Shown here in pieces: positions 9,243 to 17,954 of a DNA stretch of 64,000 nt (its first letter is position 1; the number at the start of each line of letters is the position of its first letter). The DNA is from an unicellular cyanobacterium SU3 (lineage in GTDB: Bacteria > Cyanobacteriota > Cyanobacteriia > Cyanobacteriales > Microcystaceae): NCBI GenBank assembly GCA_002172675.1, contig NETF01000208.1:1-64000 (forward strand), given 5' to 3'. The translations under genes were made by a program, and so were the position numbers. Under the pieces are notes generated by a model. It saw only the letters and a program-made list of their open reading frames with translations, was not told where the DNA came from and did not search any database.

Positions 9243-9962
9243 ATGAATATCTCATATTCTCCTTTTAACAATCGTTTACTAGCTGCCTTACCAGAACGAG
9301 AATATCAGCGTATTTCTCCTCATTTAGAATTTGTCCATCTTGGTCTGGGACAAGTTCTTTATGAACCTAATACTTTGATTGAATGGGTCTATTTTCCTCA
9401 TTATTCACTGATTTCTATCGTTGCAAAATTAACAGATAATGTTACTACTGAAATTGGTTTAATTAGTCGTGAAGGAATGGTAGGACTTCCTGTTATTTTA
9501 GGGGGAGGATATGCTATTAATCAAGCAGTTGTCCAAGTAGCTGATGGAGCGTTTAAACTCAATGCAAATATTTTAAAACAAGAATTTAAACGGGGAGAAA
9601 CGTTACAAAAAATCCTCTTATTATATACAGAAACACGATTACACCAAGTCTCTCAAGTTGCTGTTTGTAAATCCCATCACTCTATTGAAAAACGGTTTTG
9701 TCGTTGGTTATTATTAGTTCATGATGGAGTCGAAAATGATAACTTATTTTTAACACAAAAATTTATGGCTAAGATGTTAGGAGTTCGTCGAGCTAGTGTC
9801 ACAGAAACGGCTCAAAAATTACAAGCATTAAATCTTATTCGTTATAGAAGGGGACAAATAACTATCTTGAATAGAAAAGCTTTACAGGAAAGAGCTTGTG
9901 AATGTTATCATATTATTCATGAGCAATTTAATCGTTTGATGACTTTATCAAGACTTGAGTAA
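9243..9962 (+). CDS. Crp/Fnr-family transcription regulator (paralogue 1)
   Basis: The protein has 239 residues. The N-terminal cyclic-nucleotide-binding-type beta domain spans about residues 15-125 (ISREGMVGLPVILGG in the middle). A winged helix follows at about 155-225, with recognition segment FMAKMLGVRRASVTE. The open frame extends upstream to a TTG at 9201, but ATG 9243 aligns with the start of the paralogue at 10488-11201, where NRLL lies 9 residues in, so I prefer it. The phosphate-binding RxAL cassette of true cAMP receptors is not obvious, so the ligand is uncertain. It lies head-away from miaB and convergent with the ComFB-like and second Crp genes. Confidence 0.85.
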   Translation: MNISYSPFNNRLLAALPEREYQRISPHLEFVHLGLGQVLYEPNTLIEWVYFPHYSLISIVAKLTDNVTTEIGLISREGMVGLPVILGGGYAINQAVVQVADGAFKLNANILKQEFKRGETLQKILLLYTETRLHQVSQVAVCKSHHSIEKRFCRWLLLVHDGVENDNLFLTQKFMAKMLGVRRASVTETAQKLQALNLIRYRRGQITILNRKALQERACECYHIIHEQFNRLMTLSRLE

Positions 9963-10026
9963 TTATTTATTATTCATCTTCCCAAATTAATGAAAGATTA
10001 GTTTTGCTTCTTTCTTTAACTAAAAT

Positions 10027-10332
10027 TTATCCTACTTGATAACAGTTTTCTATCAAAATTTTATGTATATTCATCGAGATCAAAATTTTGGTTTTTTCTT
10101 TGTTTTCTAAAGAATACTTGATATCATCATTATGATGAACTAAGGTTTTCTGGGTTTCAATCATTAAATAATGGTTAGGAGTTTGAGACAAAATTTTATT
10201 AAGGAGTTTTTGCTTAAAATTAGGAAAAGAAAAAATAATTTTAAGAGGATTCTCATTAGAATATTTCGCCAAAAAATTATTAATTTCTTGCTGAACTAAA
10301 ATTACTGTAACATTAATACTTTGTTCTGACAT
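10027..10332 (-). CDS. Small ComFB-like protein (tentative)
   Basis: The 101-residue product begins MSEQSINVTVILVQQEI. The frame is open 14 codons further upstream, but ATG 10332 is preferred because the extra part is hydrophobic filler. The pattern of V-x-x-E-I-x-x-F-L, then an ILSQTPNHYLMIE segment near residues 60-72, resembles the ComFB family (usual LNRLPPRYV). ComFB proteins in cyanobacteria have been described as cyclic-dinucleotide receptors. The zinc-binding cysteines of classical ComFB are absent here. It lies between two Crp/Fnr paralogues. The assignment is low confidence; a plain hypothetical protein is the alternative. Confidence 0.5.
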   Translation of the reverse strand: MSEQSINVTVILVQQEINNFLAKYSNENPLKIIFSFPNFKQKLLNKILSQTPNHYLMIETQKTLVHHNDDIKYSLENKEKTKILISMNIHKILIENCYQVG

Positions 10333-10487
10333 AATAATAGAAATAATCAATAATTTAAAAATGTCTAGATACAAAACAACGAAAAATATTTAATATAATC
10401 ATAAATTTACTAATTTTAAAAGTTGTTGAAAATTTATATATCAAAGGGATAAATTTCATCTTTATTACTCCAACAAAAAAAAGAAAA

Positions 10488-11201
10488 TTAACCTCTTTTG
10501 GTATCTAGTAAACGGATAAATTCATCTTGTATGAGACGATAGCATTCACAAGCAGTCTCTTCTAATTCTTTGTGATTAAGAATCGTAATTTTTCCCCGAC
10601 TATAACGAATTAACTCAGCTTCTTGTAGTATATTGGCTGCAATAGTAACGCCAGAACGCCTAGTTCCTAACATATTAGCGATAAATTCTTGGGTTAAAGG
10701 AATTTCAGGGGACAATGTACAGTCATAAACTGATAGTAACCAACGAGCAAGACGTTGTTGTATCTTATGCTGAGCGTTACAGGCTGCAGTTTGAGAAACT
10801 TGGGTTAATCGGGCTTGAATATATAATAATAATAATCTTGATAGGCTATGACTTCTGTGAAACTCCTGCTCAAGAATAGAACCTTCTAGCCTTAAAGCGG
10901 TTCCCGAAATTTGTACAATAACTTGATTAATATAATGCTGACCTCCTAAGATAATTGGTAAGCCAATCATTCCTTCTCTACCAATTAAACCAATTTCAGT
11001 AGTCGCACCATTTTCCAGAATAGAAACGATGGAAATCATGGCTGAACAGGGAAAATAAGCCGAATTAATTTTTTGTCTAGGTTCATAGAGAATTGTTCCG
11101 GCACTTAAGTCTAAAGACGTTAAATGAGGGGCTAAGTTTTTATAGTCTGAACTAGGTAAAGCACGAAGTAACCGATTTTCAACTAAATTTTGATGTAACA
11201 C
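10488..11201 (-). CDS. Crp/Fnr-family transcription regulator (paralogue 2)
   Basis: This 237-residue protein is clearly paralogous to the one at 9243-9962. Both share NRLLxALP near the start, ATTEIGLIGREGMIGLPIIL in the nucleotide-fold domain, a helix with QTAACNAQHKIQQRLARWLL, and a DNA-binding segment FIANMLGTRRSGVTI. The C-terminal wing ends RGKITILNHKELEETACECY. The effector is unknown. It faces away from the SpoIID gene across a 335-base intergenic region that has no clear regulator site by eye. The pair probably arose by local duplication, followed by inversion or insertion of the small gene between them. Confidence 0.85.
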   Translation of the reverse strand: MLHQNLVENRLLRALPSSDYKNLAPHLTSLDLSAGTILYEPRQKINSAYFPCSAMISIVSILENGATTEIGLIGREGMIGLPIILGGQHYINQVIVQISGTALRLEGSILEQEFHRSHSLSRLLLLYIQARLTQVSQTAACNAQHKIQQRLARWLLSVYDCTLSPEIPLTQEFIANMLGTRRSGVTIAANILQEAELIRYSRGKITILNHKELEETACECYRLIQDEFIRLLDTKRG

Positions 11202-11536
11202 GAATAAGGAATTCTTCCAAAATGAATTGAGGGTAATGAAATGTTGGGAAGCAGACGGAAAAAATATGTTTTTTTACAGTGGCAAAGAATTATTTTTTAG
11301 GATTTATCTTTAATATGTTAGAAAATTTCAAAAATTGAGTTTTTTCCCAATTAACTATAGTGATATATGTATATAAGCTTTGTCGGTACGTTATCGTACA
11401 TAGATTTACCTACGTTATTTTACGGGGAACTATTACAGGGAAAAATAGGACACAATCAAAGAAGAGAAAAATCTTAACATCATGCCCCTCACCTAAAGGT
11501 TATGGGGTTTATAATGCGAAAAAACGATGTATTAAT

Positions 11537-13150
11537 ATGCCAATGACTAAGACGACTCGACCCATTAGGGGTAAACACTTATTTCTAACCCTGTTTTCCC
11601 TTCCGCTTTTGTGGGGAGGAATCTTAGGTTTACCCGGTACGGCCAGAGATATTGATATAGAAGTGGGTATCGTACAACGGTTTGGGGAAACAGAAGCAGA
11701 AAAGTTGTCCATTAGTGCAACCAATGGGGACGCTTTAACGGTTAAGTTTCAAGATAGCCAAGGAGAAACCCAAACCTTAACCACCAGCCAACTCACCCTT
11801 GATATTGTTGAAGAATCCTTACCCCAATCTTTGCTAAAAGAGTACATTGTTTTGAGCGACCATGCTACCTTTGAAACGGCAGAAGATAGTGCCAACAAAT
11901 GGCAAGATAAAGGGATAAAAACAGAAGTCACTCAACCAGGGAGATGGCAAGTCTGGGCTAAACGTGATGTTTATGAAACTCCTTTATTACGCCGTTTATT
12001 GTTAAAAAATCTCCAAGAAAAAGGTTATAATGACCCTTACTTAGAATCAGCGATTTTAAGCTCTAAGTCTCAAGCAACTTTTACTATTGCAGGGAAACAA
12101 TATAAGAGTGATTATTTAGAGATTATTCCCGGAAAAAATCCTATTCAAGTCAGTCATTCTCAACAAAAAACTCGACGTTATGGAGGGAGTTTAAAGTTAC
12201 AACCGAATTCCTATGGAACCTATACCTTAGTTAATGATGTTCCTTTAGAAACTTATTTAAGAGGGGTTGTTCCCCACGAAATAGGACCTAATGCACCGCA
12301 AAATGCAGCTAAGGCACAGACTATTATTGCTAGAACCTATGCGTTGCGTAATTTACGCCGATTTAAAGCGGATGATTACGAATTGTGTGCGAATACTCAT
12401 TGTCAGGTGTATTATGGGTTAAGTGAAACCAGTCCCAAAGCCGATCAAGCGATCGCAGCGACGAAAGGATTAGTCTTAACATACAATAATGAGTTAGTGG
12501 ATGCCCTTTATTCTTCGACGACAGGGGGGGTCACAGCTAGTTTTAGTGATGCTTGGAATGGGGAAGAAAGACCTTATTTAAAAGCGGTTATTGACTCACC
12601 TCAAAATGTTTGGGACCTCACTCAAAAGTCTTTAGCTAATGAACAAGCGTTTCGTAATTTTATTAGTTTAAAACAAGGGTTTAATGAAAGTGGTCGTAAT
12701 GTTTTTCGTTGGAACCGTCAAGCTAGTTTAGATAGTTTAACAAAAGATTTAAAGAAATATTTAGAAAGACGAAAACATCCTTTAGCTAATTTCAAAACCA
12801 TTAAATCTATGGCAGTCACAGAACGCTCTGATTCTGGACGTATTTTAACCATGAATGTTCAAACGGATCAAGGGGTGATTGAGTTACAAAAAAATGAGGT
12901 TCGTAGTGCTTTTGGTCCGCCGAGAAGTACCCTCTTTTATCTTGATCCTATCTATAATAGCCAAAATCAATTAAGCGGTTATGCGTTTGTTGGGGGTGGT
13001 TTTGGTCATGGGGTTGGCCTCAGTCAATTTGGGTCTTATAATTTAGCTAATTTAGGCTGGAGTGCCGAAAAAATCCTCTCATTCTATTATCCTGGGACGG
13101 AGATAATTCCGTTAGATAATTCCATTGTTTTTTGGAGAGAAGCAGAATAA
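11537..13150 (+). CDS. SpoIID/LytB-domain protein, secreted
   Basis: The product has about 537 residues. ATG 11537 is preferred over the far upstream GTG (11360) because it gives a normal signal peptide: basic start, then a hydrophobic run including LFLTLFSLPLLWGG, then an Ala-type cleavage region. The SpoIID domain is well marked: VPLETYLRGVVPHEIG, then AAKAQTIIARTYALRN with its catalytic-type Glu, CANTHCQVYYG, STTGGVTASF, and near the end GFGHGVGLSQFGSYNLA. SpoIID is a lytic transglycosylase acting on denuded glycan in sporulating bacteria. In cyanobacteria the homologue is probably a periplasmic peptidoglycan enzyme, with role unproven. A hairpin follows at 13161. Confidence 0.85.
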   Translation: MPMTKTTRPIRGKHLFLTLFSLPLLWGGILGLPGTARDIDIEVGIVQRFGETEAEKLSISATNGDALTVKFQDSQGETQTLTTSQLTLDIVEESLPQSLLKEYIVLSDHATFETAEDSANKWQDKGIKTEVTQPGRWQVWAKRDVYETPLLRRLLLKNLQEKGYNDPYLESAILSSKSQATFTIAGKQYKSDYLEIIPGKNPIQVSHSQQKTRRYGGSLKLQPNSYGTYTLVNDVPLETYLRGVVPHEIGPNAPQNAAKAQTIIARTYALRNLRRFKADDYELCANTHCQVYYGLSETSPKADQAIAATKGLVLTYNNELVDALYSSTTGGVTASFSDAWNGEERPYLKAVIDSPQNVWDLTQKSLANEQAFRNFISLKQGFNESGRNVFRWNRQASLDSLTKDLKKYLERRKHPLANFKTIKSMAVTERSDSGRILTMNVQTDQGVIELQKNEVRSAFGPPRSTLFYLDPIYNSQNQLSGYAFVGGGFGHGVGLSQFGSYNLANLGWSAEKILSFYYPGTEIIPLDNSIVFWREAE

Positions 13151-13160
13151 AATATTGTAA

Positions 13161-13180
13161 GTGGGCAAATTTTTGCCCAC
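13161..13180. terminator. Hairpin after SpoIID-domain gene
   Basis: GTGGGCAAA, TT and TTTGCCCAC form a perfect 9-bp stem 10 bases after the stop codon. There is no long T-run after it on the plus strand, so termination is plausible but not certain. Confidence 0.5.
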
Positions 13181-13315
13181 CATTACTGTATCTGTCATTC
13201 CTAGAAACGAGGAATCTCTATAATGTCCTAATGATAATGCGTAGTGCTATAGTGGGTTGTTTGAAGATTGCTTCGGGGTATTTTCAGTGAGATTCAAAGG
13301 TTAATATTGATTTTC

Positions 13316-13377
13316 CCCCTCGCAATGCGGTGCGACCCCGCGCCTTCGTAAGGCGCTCTGGGTAGCGCAACAAGACG
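13316..13377 (-). repeat. Dispersed palindromic repeat, copy 2
   Basis: Read on the minus strand this starts GTCTTGTTGCGCTACCC and ends GGGGTCGCACCGCATTGCG, matching copy 1 at 132-192. The middle hairpin differs: GCGCCTT, CGT, AAGGCGC. The outer parts are conserved while the stem is replaced by another stem of similar size. It lies between two convergent genes. Confidence 0.75.
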
Positions 13378-13442
13378 ACCATTTAAGTCTCTAATAACTT
13401 TTTAATGATTTAGTTGTCGTCATTACTTATTTCGACCTTTCA

Positions 13443-14612
13443 CTACGCAACGTTTAGGTAAGTTTTGTTTGCTTCTTTAGCTAACTTCAAAATTTTCCCT
13501 ACCACCTGATCCCAGGTATAATGATCGAGGATGGTTTGACGGGCAGATGTACCTAACTGGTGACGAAGTTCAGGCGATCGCATTAAACGGACAAAGGCTT
13601 TTGATAAGGCGTTAATATCTCCAGGGGGACACAATAAACCGTTGTTTTCATGGTTAATAACGTTGCTTATTTGCCCAATATCACTAGCGACAACCGGCAA
13701 CCCTGCGGCCATATATTCATAGACTTTTAGAGGGGAAAAATAAAACTTATCTAGATGTGGATAAGGGGCAACCGCTACATCCATTTGTTCTAATAAAAAC
13801 GGAGTAGCATAGGGAGGGACGGCCTCGGTTAATTGTACTGCTGAGTTGAGATTTTTGTGATTAATTTCGGTTTGTAGGCGATCGCTTTCAGGCTCTTTTC
13901 CGATAATTAATAGTCTACTTTGGGGATAATGATGATGAAATTGCTCAAAGGCTTCTAATAAAATAGGTAAGCCATGCCAAGGTTTTAATGATCCCACAAA
14001 ACCAACGGTAAAATAAGCATGAGAGGTGATCTTTTTAGGATGAAACCGATCAGCATTCACTCCGTCGGGAATAACTTTTATTTTGTCAGGGTTGTTAACA
14101 TATTGACTGACATAATCTTTAACTGTATCAGATACAGCAATAATAGTTGTCGCTGCATTAAATACTTTGATGGCAACGGTTTCGGCTTCTTGAAAATGCA
14201 CTAAACTACGGCGTTTTTGTTGTTCTAAAATTAAAGGTGCATTGACTTTTAAAATCCCAGGAATACCTTTTTTTCTAGCATATTCCATTGCACCATAACT
14301 CCATAAAGAATAGCGTTCATACACCAGATCAAAGGGTTCTGCATAGTCTAACGCTGCGTCTATTTCTGAATTCATGGATAAAGCAATTTTTTCTCTTAAC
14401 CCTTGGGCAACGTTAGGAATGGGTAATAGTTCATGTAATTTTACAGTTTGTAAATCATCGGGTTTATCATAACCAAACCGAGGACTAAATAAATGGACTT
14501 GATGATCTTGTTTTAAAAACCCTCTAATAATTTCTTGAATATGAATAGAACATCTTTTTTGTCCAAAAATAGGAACACCAGAATCAGCACAAACATATGC
14601 AATACGCATCAT
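13443..14612 (-). CDS. Glycosyltransferase family 4 protein
   Basis: The 389-residue protein has a GT-B fold layout. The N-terminal domain starts RIAYVCADSGVPIFG with the acceptor-loop region. A second Rossmann domain starts near residue 190 (FTVGFVGSLKPWHGLPILL). The donor-site region VYEYMAAGLPVVASDIG is near 310-326. These are GT4 features; sugar donor and acceptor cannot be told. On the minus strand GAGGT lies 5 bases before ATG 14612; a second ATG at 14609 is equally possible. The relic of another glycosyltransferase lies just upstream (14701-14853), so this locus probably once held more sugar-transfer genes. Confidence 0.88.
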   Translation of the reverse strand: MMRIAYVCADSGVPIFGQKRCSIHIQEIIRGFLKQDHQVHLFSPRFGYDKPDDLQTVKLHELLPIPNVAQGLREKIALSMNSEIDAALDYAEPFDLVYERYSLWSYGAMEYARKKGIPGILKVNAPLILEQQKRRSLVHFQEAETVAIKVFNAATTIIAVSDTVKDYVSQYVNNPDKIKVIPDGVNADRFHPKKITSHAYFTVGFVGSLKPWHGLPILLEAFEQFHHHYPQSRLLIIGKEPESDRLQTEINHKNLNSAVQLTEAVPPYATPFLLEQMDVAVAPYPHLDKFYFSPLKVYEYMAAGLPVVASDIGQISNVINHENNGLLCPPGDINALSKAFVRLMRSPELRHQLGTSARQTILDHYTWDQVVGKILKLAKEANKTYLNVA

Positions 14613-14700
14613 TAATTACCTCTTAATTCTTTCTGTAGGGTGGGCATTAAAAACTAAATATACAAATTGCCATCTAGACAAGATTTTTAAGAATGGCCAC

Positions 14701-14853
14701 CTAATCTTTATTATTGGAAGTTGACTGAAATAACTTCCTTAAAGTTGCAGCGTTTTGCTCAATATCAAACTCAGTTTCCATTAAATTTCTTACATTTTCT
14801 GCTAACTGGACTCTATAACTTGGTCTTAGTATAAGTTCATAAAACTTGATATG
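14701..14853 (-). pseudogene. Glycosyltransferase C-terminal relic
   Basis: An open stretch on the minus strand, starting right after an in-frame TGA, reads FYELILRPSYRVQLAENV and continues to EFDIEQNAATLRKLFQS before a TAG at 14701-14703. The pattern (x-L-A-E-N-x-R-x-L-x-x-x-E-F-D-I-x-x-N-A-x-x-L-R-x-L-F) is a typical C-terminal helix pair of a family 4 glycosyltransferase. No start or N-terminal part is present. It points to deletion of most of a second glycosyltransferase gene next to the intact one. The rest of 14613-14986 holds only a terminator. Confidence 0.6.
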
Positions 14854-14871
14854 TCAGTCCCAAAAATCAGG

Positions 14872-14896
14872 AAAAAAAACCCCCTTAAACAGAGGG
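14872..14896 (-). terminator. Rho-independent terminator of the amino-acid binding-protein gene
   Basis: On the minus strand CCCTC, a 7-base loop and GGGGG form a 5-bp stem with one G-U pair, followed by eight T. It lies 90 bases beyond the stop of the gene at 14987-15889. Confidence 0.6.
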
Positions 14897-14986
14897 AAGT
14901 GGTTAAATAGTTCTACTTATGTCCTATTATTTCTACTTATTTCTATGTTTAGCGATCCTCCTTCCCAACAAGAAACAACACCTGAT

Positions 14987-15889
14987 CTAATAACTAATTA
15001 AAGGAATCCATTCATAACCATCAACAATTCCTTGAAAATAGTCATTAATTGCTTCTCTTGAATAAGGAGTTACTCCTGTTTCTTCTCCAAACCATTTTTC
15101 ATACATTTGAACTTGTTGCGGTTGATCACTAATAATCCCTTCCATAAACTTAACCAAACTATAATTTACCATTCCTCGCCAAGCTGACTCATCTTCAGGA
15201 ATCATACAAGCGTACGATTCATACATATAAGGAAACTCTGGAACGACTTCAAACTTATCCGCATTACCATTTTCTAATCTTAATCCCTGTAAAACAATTC
15301 CATCTCCTGCGATCGCTTCAATTTCCCCATTGTTCAGTTTTTCTAATCCTTCATTTCTATCTTTAATAGGAACAAGAATAGCCGCCGGTTGTTGTAATTT
15401 AATGGCTTGTTCATTAGTCGTATTCGGAATAACTCCAATTCTGCGCCCAGCTAAAGAATCAATTGTGCCTAGATCACTGCCTTTTTTTCTAAAAATTTTC
15501 GTACCACTGGCAAAATAACTGACTGAAAAATCAACAATTTCATCCCGTTCCCAGGTAAAGGTAGACGAGGCACATTCGATATCAATTTCTCTATTTTTAA
15601 CTTTATCAAAACGATTTTGTGGAGTGACTTCTACTAATTTCAATTTAATAGGTTTGCCTAATTTTTTTTCGATATCTTGACGAATAATCTCTAAAACATC
15701 AATAGAATAGCCGACCCATTCTCCCTCGTCATTGATGTATGCAAAAGGAATGGCATCTGTACGAGTTCCTGCAGTAATGATCCCTGTTTCTTTAATTTTT
15801 TCTAGGATTTCTCCAGCCCAACTTGCATTTTGAGAAGTAGCAGCTAATAATAATGTTAACACTAATAAGACAAATTTTTTTCTCATCAC
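14987..15889 (-). CDS. Amino-acid ABC transporter substrate-binding protein (orphan)
   Basis: The 300-residue protein begins with a signal peptide (KKFVLLVLTLLLAATSQ, cleavage near WAG). Family 3 solute-binding features follow: GIITAGTRTDAIPFAYIND, then DIECASSTFTWERDEIVDFS, which resembles the GltI/BztA glutamate/aspartate group. Such proteins deliver polar amino acids to a periplasmic ABC permease. No permease or ATPase gene is next to it, so it is an orphan that must share a transporter encoded elsewhere or act in sensing. A terminator follows at 14872-14896. Family assignment is secure; substrate is inferred. Confidence 0.88.
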   Translation of the reverse strand: MMRKKFVLLVLTLLLAATSQNASWAGEILEKIKETGIITAGTRTDAIPFAYINDEGEWVGYSIDVLEIIRQDIEKKLGKPIKLKLVEVTPQNRFDKVKNREIDIECASSTFTWERDEIVDFSVSYFASGTKIFRKKGSDLGTIDSLAGRRIGVIPNTTNEQAIKLQQPAAILVPIKDRNEGLEKLNNGEIEAIAGDGIVLQGLRLENGNADKFEVVPEFPYMYESYACMIPEDESAWRGMVNYSLVKFMEGIISDQPQQVQMYEKWFGEETGVTPYSREAINDYFQGIVDGYEWIPLISY

Positions 15890-16154
15890 TTTTTTCCTCA
15901 GACTATCTGAAAGTTAAAGACTGCAAAAAAGTCAACTAAGTTTCAACTAAATTCTTTTCTATAAAAGAATTTATCTTTAATCATTTATGACCGATAATTT
16001 TATTTTTGTTGAGAAAACCATTCACCTTTTATTATTGCCTATTGTCCCTTCCTTAAGTTAGATTGTCTTAATATTCATAGGTTGTGCTAAGACTGACAAA
16101 ATAAAAGAGATTTGCTATGGTAAAACTCTACAGACATAAAGGATTGACATCACT

Positions 16155-16418
16155 GTGAGTTCTAATAATCTACCGAAAACCACCGCTTATGTCCGTATTA
16201 CTCAGCAATCTTGGCAACAAGGGCAAATGGAAGGAGAAGTCAGGGCCGCAGAATATCAATGGCGGTTTAAATGGCATTTTCGTCAGGGACAATTATCAGT
16301 ACAACCGTCCTTAGGCCGCGCCTTGATTTATGAACCTTTAGGACGGTTTTTGGAACGATCGGACTATCAATTAGAACCTGGGGGAGATTATGAATTTACT
16401 TTGCGATCGCAGCTTTAA
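16155..16418 (+). CDS. DUF3146 family protein
   Basis: The small soluble protein of 87 residues is rich in W, Q and R and has no membrane segment. The pattern TTAYVRITQQSWQ, then VRAAEYQWRFKWHFRQG, then EPLGRFLERSDYQLEPGGDY agrees with the cyanobacterial DUF3146 family as I recall it. The function is unknown. It starts at GTG 16155, which overlaps by GTGA the stop of a 13-codon upstream frame; I do not call that frame a gene. Confidence 0.75.
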   Translation: MSSNNLPKTTAYVRITQQSWQQGQMEGEVRAAEYQWRFKWHFRQGQLSVQPSLGRALIYEPLGRFLERSDYQLEPGGDYEFTLRSQL

Positions 16419-16576
16419 CTAATATAATTGGGTACTTTAACATCAATTTAATTGACAATTGCTTAGGGTATGATCAGGAATCTCACTAAAGCTGTGATTT
16501 CCCTTACAGTCAAAAAAAACAATCAAATTTATTCTGGATAATACATAGATGTTTGTCGTATTCTTATGTGAAAGAG

Positions 16577-16804
16577 ATGTCTAAGTCTACTATCTTGTCC
16601 AGTATCTGCACTAAAAGTCTCACTCACGTCTTACCTTCTTGCAGCATTTCTATGTTAGTCTTGTCTGGATATTTTTCGATTCTGTTTGGTGGCTTAATGA
16701 TTAGCTTTGGTGGTGCAATGTTTTACCAAGCGTTAAGATCGAGTCAGGAACAAAAATTAGAAAAAACCTTTGTCGCTACATCCACTCATATTCATCCCCA
16801 TTAG
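16577..16804 (+). CDS. Small hypothetical membrane protein
   Basis: The 75-residue product from ATG 16577 has one long hydrophobic segment (about residues 25-52, SISMLVLSGYFSILFGG onward) and a polar, histidine-containing tail (STHIHPH). The frame extends to a TTG at 16553. The family is not recognised. Its stop codon overlaps the stop of the convergent GDT1-like gene by a few bases (16801-16804). Confidence 0.5.
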   Translation: MSKSTILSSICTKSLTHVLPSCSISMLVLSGYFSILFGGLMISFGGAMFYQALRSSQEQKLEKTFVATSTHIHPH

Positions 16805-17082
16805 TCTTCATCAACTTCTGGCCATAATAAGCGTAAAGCCATCATGGCAAAGCCTATGGCTGCCATTGCTTTTAATACTTTAGTGGGTAAAAATTGGGCA
16901 ATGGTTCCTCCTGCGATCACCCCTAAGAAACTGGCTAAAATTAAAGCAGTAATTGATCCAAAAAATACCGCACGAGGTGACTTAGAACTTCCCCCTAAAG
17001 CGATCGCTGCTAGTTGACTTTTATCGCCGATTTCTGCTAAAAAAACGGTAAGAAAACTTAAGCCTAATAATTGCCAATCCAT
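16801..17082 (-). CDS. Half-size GDT1/UPF0016 cation transporter, subunit 2
   Basis: The 93-residue membrane protein has the hallmark motif E-x-G-D-K-[ST] in FLAEIGDKSQLAAIALGG (about residues 15-32) and about three hydrophobic segments. GDT1/TMEM165-family proteins move Mn2+ or Ca2+; the full-length cyanobacterial member (Mnx) exports manganese from the cytoplasm. Full proteins have two such halves, while this gene and the one 12 bases upstream each encode one half. They probably pair as a heterodimer. They lie downstream of a Psb28-like gene, so a link to manganese supply for photosystem II is possible but only inferred. Confidence 0.88.
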   Translation of the reverse strand: MDWQLLGLSFLTVFLAEIGDKSQLAAIALGGSSKSPRAVFFGSITALILASFLGVIAGGTIAQFLPTKVLKAMAAIGFAMMALRLLWPEVDED

Positions 17083-17094
17083 AATTAATTTACC

Positions 17095-17454
17095 TTAACT
17101 ATTTAATATATCCCCTACCAGTAAACCTGTAATCATTAATAATAACAAAGCGACCGCTATATCTAACGTTTTCGGAGATAAACGACGGGCTAACCAATAA
17201 CCAATTAATACCCCTAATAAGCTAGTTACAATTAAGGCCAATGCTGCCCCGGCAAACACCACCCAAGGGGACTGGGATTCTGCTGTAATTAATAGGGTTG
17301 CTAATTGGGTTTTATCCCCCATTTCTGCTAAAAATATTGTGATAAAAGTTGAACTAAAAACAGTCCAAAAACTCCAAGATTTTTCATCTCTAAATTTATC
17401 GTCAGAAGACAAATTTTGCCTATTTTCAGGTTTACTTGTTTTAGAAGCATTCAT
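17095..17454 (-). CDS. Half-size GDT1/UPF0016 cation transporter, subunit 1
   Basis: The product has 119 residues with motif FLAEMGDKTQLATLLI (about 41-56), the T version of E-x-G-D-K-[ST], preceded by a polar N-terminal tail of about 30 residues that the partner lacks. It has about three membrane segments. It is transcribed first, followed after 12 bases by the second half-size gene (16801-17082), so the two subunits are expected in equal amounts. It follows the Psb28-like gene by 31 bases in the same direction. The transported ion is inferred from family knowledge (Mn2+/Ca2+). Confidence 0.88.
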   Translation of the reverse strand: MNASKTSKPENRQNLSSDDKFRDEKSWSFWTVFSSTFITIFLAEMGDKTQLATLLITAESQSPWVVFAGAALALIVTSLLGVLIGYWLARRLSPKTLDIAVALLLLMITGLLVGDILNS

Positions 17455-17485
17455 AATTTAAAGTTATTTAACTATTAACTATTAA

Positions 17486-17857
17486 TTATTCACTATCTTG
17501 ATAAACCATACCATTTGCTTCTGCGTAACGTTCCATAAAACGCATAAACCGATCCCAATGATCGTCTTTTTCAATTTCAAATCCACATCTAACTTCTTTT
17601 AACTCATCCCCTTCATCCCCTCCCCAAATAATTTTTAAAGAGGATGGTGTAACACTAATTTCTCCCTCAGAATCAATTAAACGTAAATCTCCATAGGTTT
17701 GTGTTGTATAACTTCTAAATCGTTCTAAAGATTTTAAATTCTCAAAAATCATCAAGACATTACGAACTCCTGTTTGTTTACCACGTCGTAACCTAACATT
17801 ACTTAATTCTTCAGAAATGCCCACAAAAAATTCAATGGAAGGGGTAACATCACTCAT
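17486..17857 (-). CDS. Psb28-family photosystem II assembly factor
   Basis: The 123-residue soluble protein contains the Psb28 signature near the C-terminus, WDRFMRFMERYAEANGM (about residues 101-117), and near the N-terminus a PSIEFFVGISEE...VRLRRGKQTG pattern. Psb28 binds the cytoplasmic side of photosystem II assembly intermediates. The middle part departs from the standard Psb28, so this may be the Psb28-2 paralogue; I cannot settle that without alignment. ATG 17857 is clear. It heads a minus-strand group with the two GDT1 genes. Confidence 0.85.
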   Translation of the reverse strand: MSDVTPSIEFFVGISEELSNVRLRRGKQTGVRNVLMIFENLKSLERFRSYTTQTYGDLRLIDSEGEISVTPSSLKIIWGGDEGDELKEVRCGFEIEKDDHWDRFMRFMERYAEANGMVYQDSE

Positions 17858-17954
17858 AGTAAAGCAGTTTTATCATTGATTAACAACATCAATTAAAATA
17901 GAGGAGGAAACCGAAAAACTAAACTGAATTTTGTCTCCTCCTGATCGTTATCTC

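Noticed and set aside
16117-16157. 13-codon frame MVKLYRHKGLTSL whose stop overlaps the DUF3146 GTG
   Set aside because: Too short to support as a gene; the overlap may be chance.
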